This document shows, one piece after another, positions 63,996 to 64,000 of a stretch of DNA of 64,000 nucleotides. The stretch is from Paralithodes platypus (Eukaryota; Arthropoda; Malacostraca; Decapoda; Lithodidae). The notes beneath the pieces are model-generated. The model was not told the DNA's origin. It ran no database searches and worked only from the letters and a program-made list of their open reading frames with translations. The stretch is from the NCBI GenBank assembly GCA_032716605.1, contig CM064485.1:32081930-32145929 (forward strand), written 5' to 3'. Numbering within the stretch: position 1 is the first letter of the stretch; each line of letters begins with the position of its first letter. The position numbers and the translations under genes are program-made.

Positions 63996-64000
63996 AAAGA

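Overview
The window is eukaryotic, AT-rich and full of repeats, and most likely comes from an arthropod, probably a decapod crustacean. The evidence is long GA/TA/CA microsatellites, short interstitial TTAGG-type telomeric repeats (about 60,847-60,877), arthropod-type jockey LINEs, several Penelope-like elements (PLEs) and tRNA-derived SINEs, plus spliceosomal exons of an animal gene. No operons, bacterial genes or CRISPR arrays are present. The species assignment is inference.

The one host gene I can support lies on the minus strand and frames much of the window. It encodes an alpha-carbonic-anhydrase fold protein whose signatures match the carbonic-anhydrase-related proteins (CA10/CA11-like CARP). 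Three phase-compatible exons are visible: 59,471-59,386, 54,271-54,117 and 20,496-20,362. The introns between them would be about 5.1 kb and 33.6 kb. Almost everything between 20.5 and 59.4 kb would therefore be intronic transposon sequence. The 5' exons (with the zinc-site region) and the last exon(s) are outside the window or unrecognised.

Layout. 0-5 kb: unique sequence, an 83-bp satellite split by a tRNA-derived SINE, and two TTAA-flanked MITEs. 6.5-8.4 kb: decayed jockey LINE. 8.7-12.9 kb: a structurally intact two-ORF LINE with a 918-codon endonuclease/RT ORF. 13.1-15.6 kb: a 28-bp minisatellite interrupted by an RTE-like LINE with a clear target-site duplication. 16.4-20.2 kb: three PLE pieces between TA microsatellites. 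20.4 kb: host exon. 21.5-24.4 kb: mosaic of terminal-inverted-repeat (TIR) element fragments. 25.4-31.5 kb: jockey fragments interrupted by a piggyBac-like MITE and by an L2/CR1-like LINE with a 39-bp tandem array. 33-43 kb: LINE fragments, SINEs, a 64-bp minisatellite, a second RTE-like LINE and MITEs. 43.4-46.6 kb: unassigned sequence with a lysine/threonine-rich ORF, then long microsatellites. 46.6-49.4 kb: a LINE nested in a jockey fragment. 49.5-52.7 kb: inverted pair of a second PLE lineage. 54.1 and 59.4 kb: host exons, the intron between them holding a Harbinger-like TIR element that landed in a SINE and was itself hit by MITEs. 59.8-64 kb: a sequence domain dense in GGCCTA words, with foldback elements and a 328-bp duplicated SINE-type repeat.

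The mobile elements do not form a pathway. They form a layered insertion record in which several insertion orders can be read directly from duplications and from uninterrupted paralogues. The observations most worth checking are the large TE-filled intron of the CARP gene, the hammerhead-like motif shared by three PLE lineages, the Harbinger-like element inside a tRNA-SINE head, and the LINE/SINE pair with similar 3' tails.
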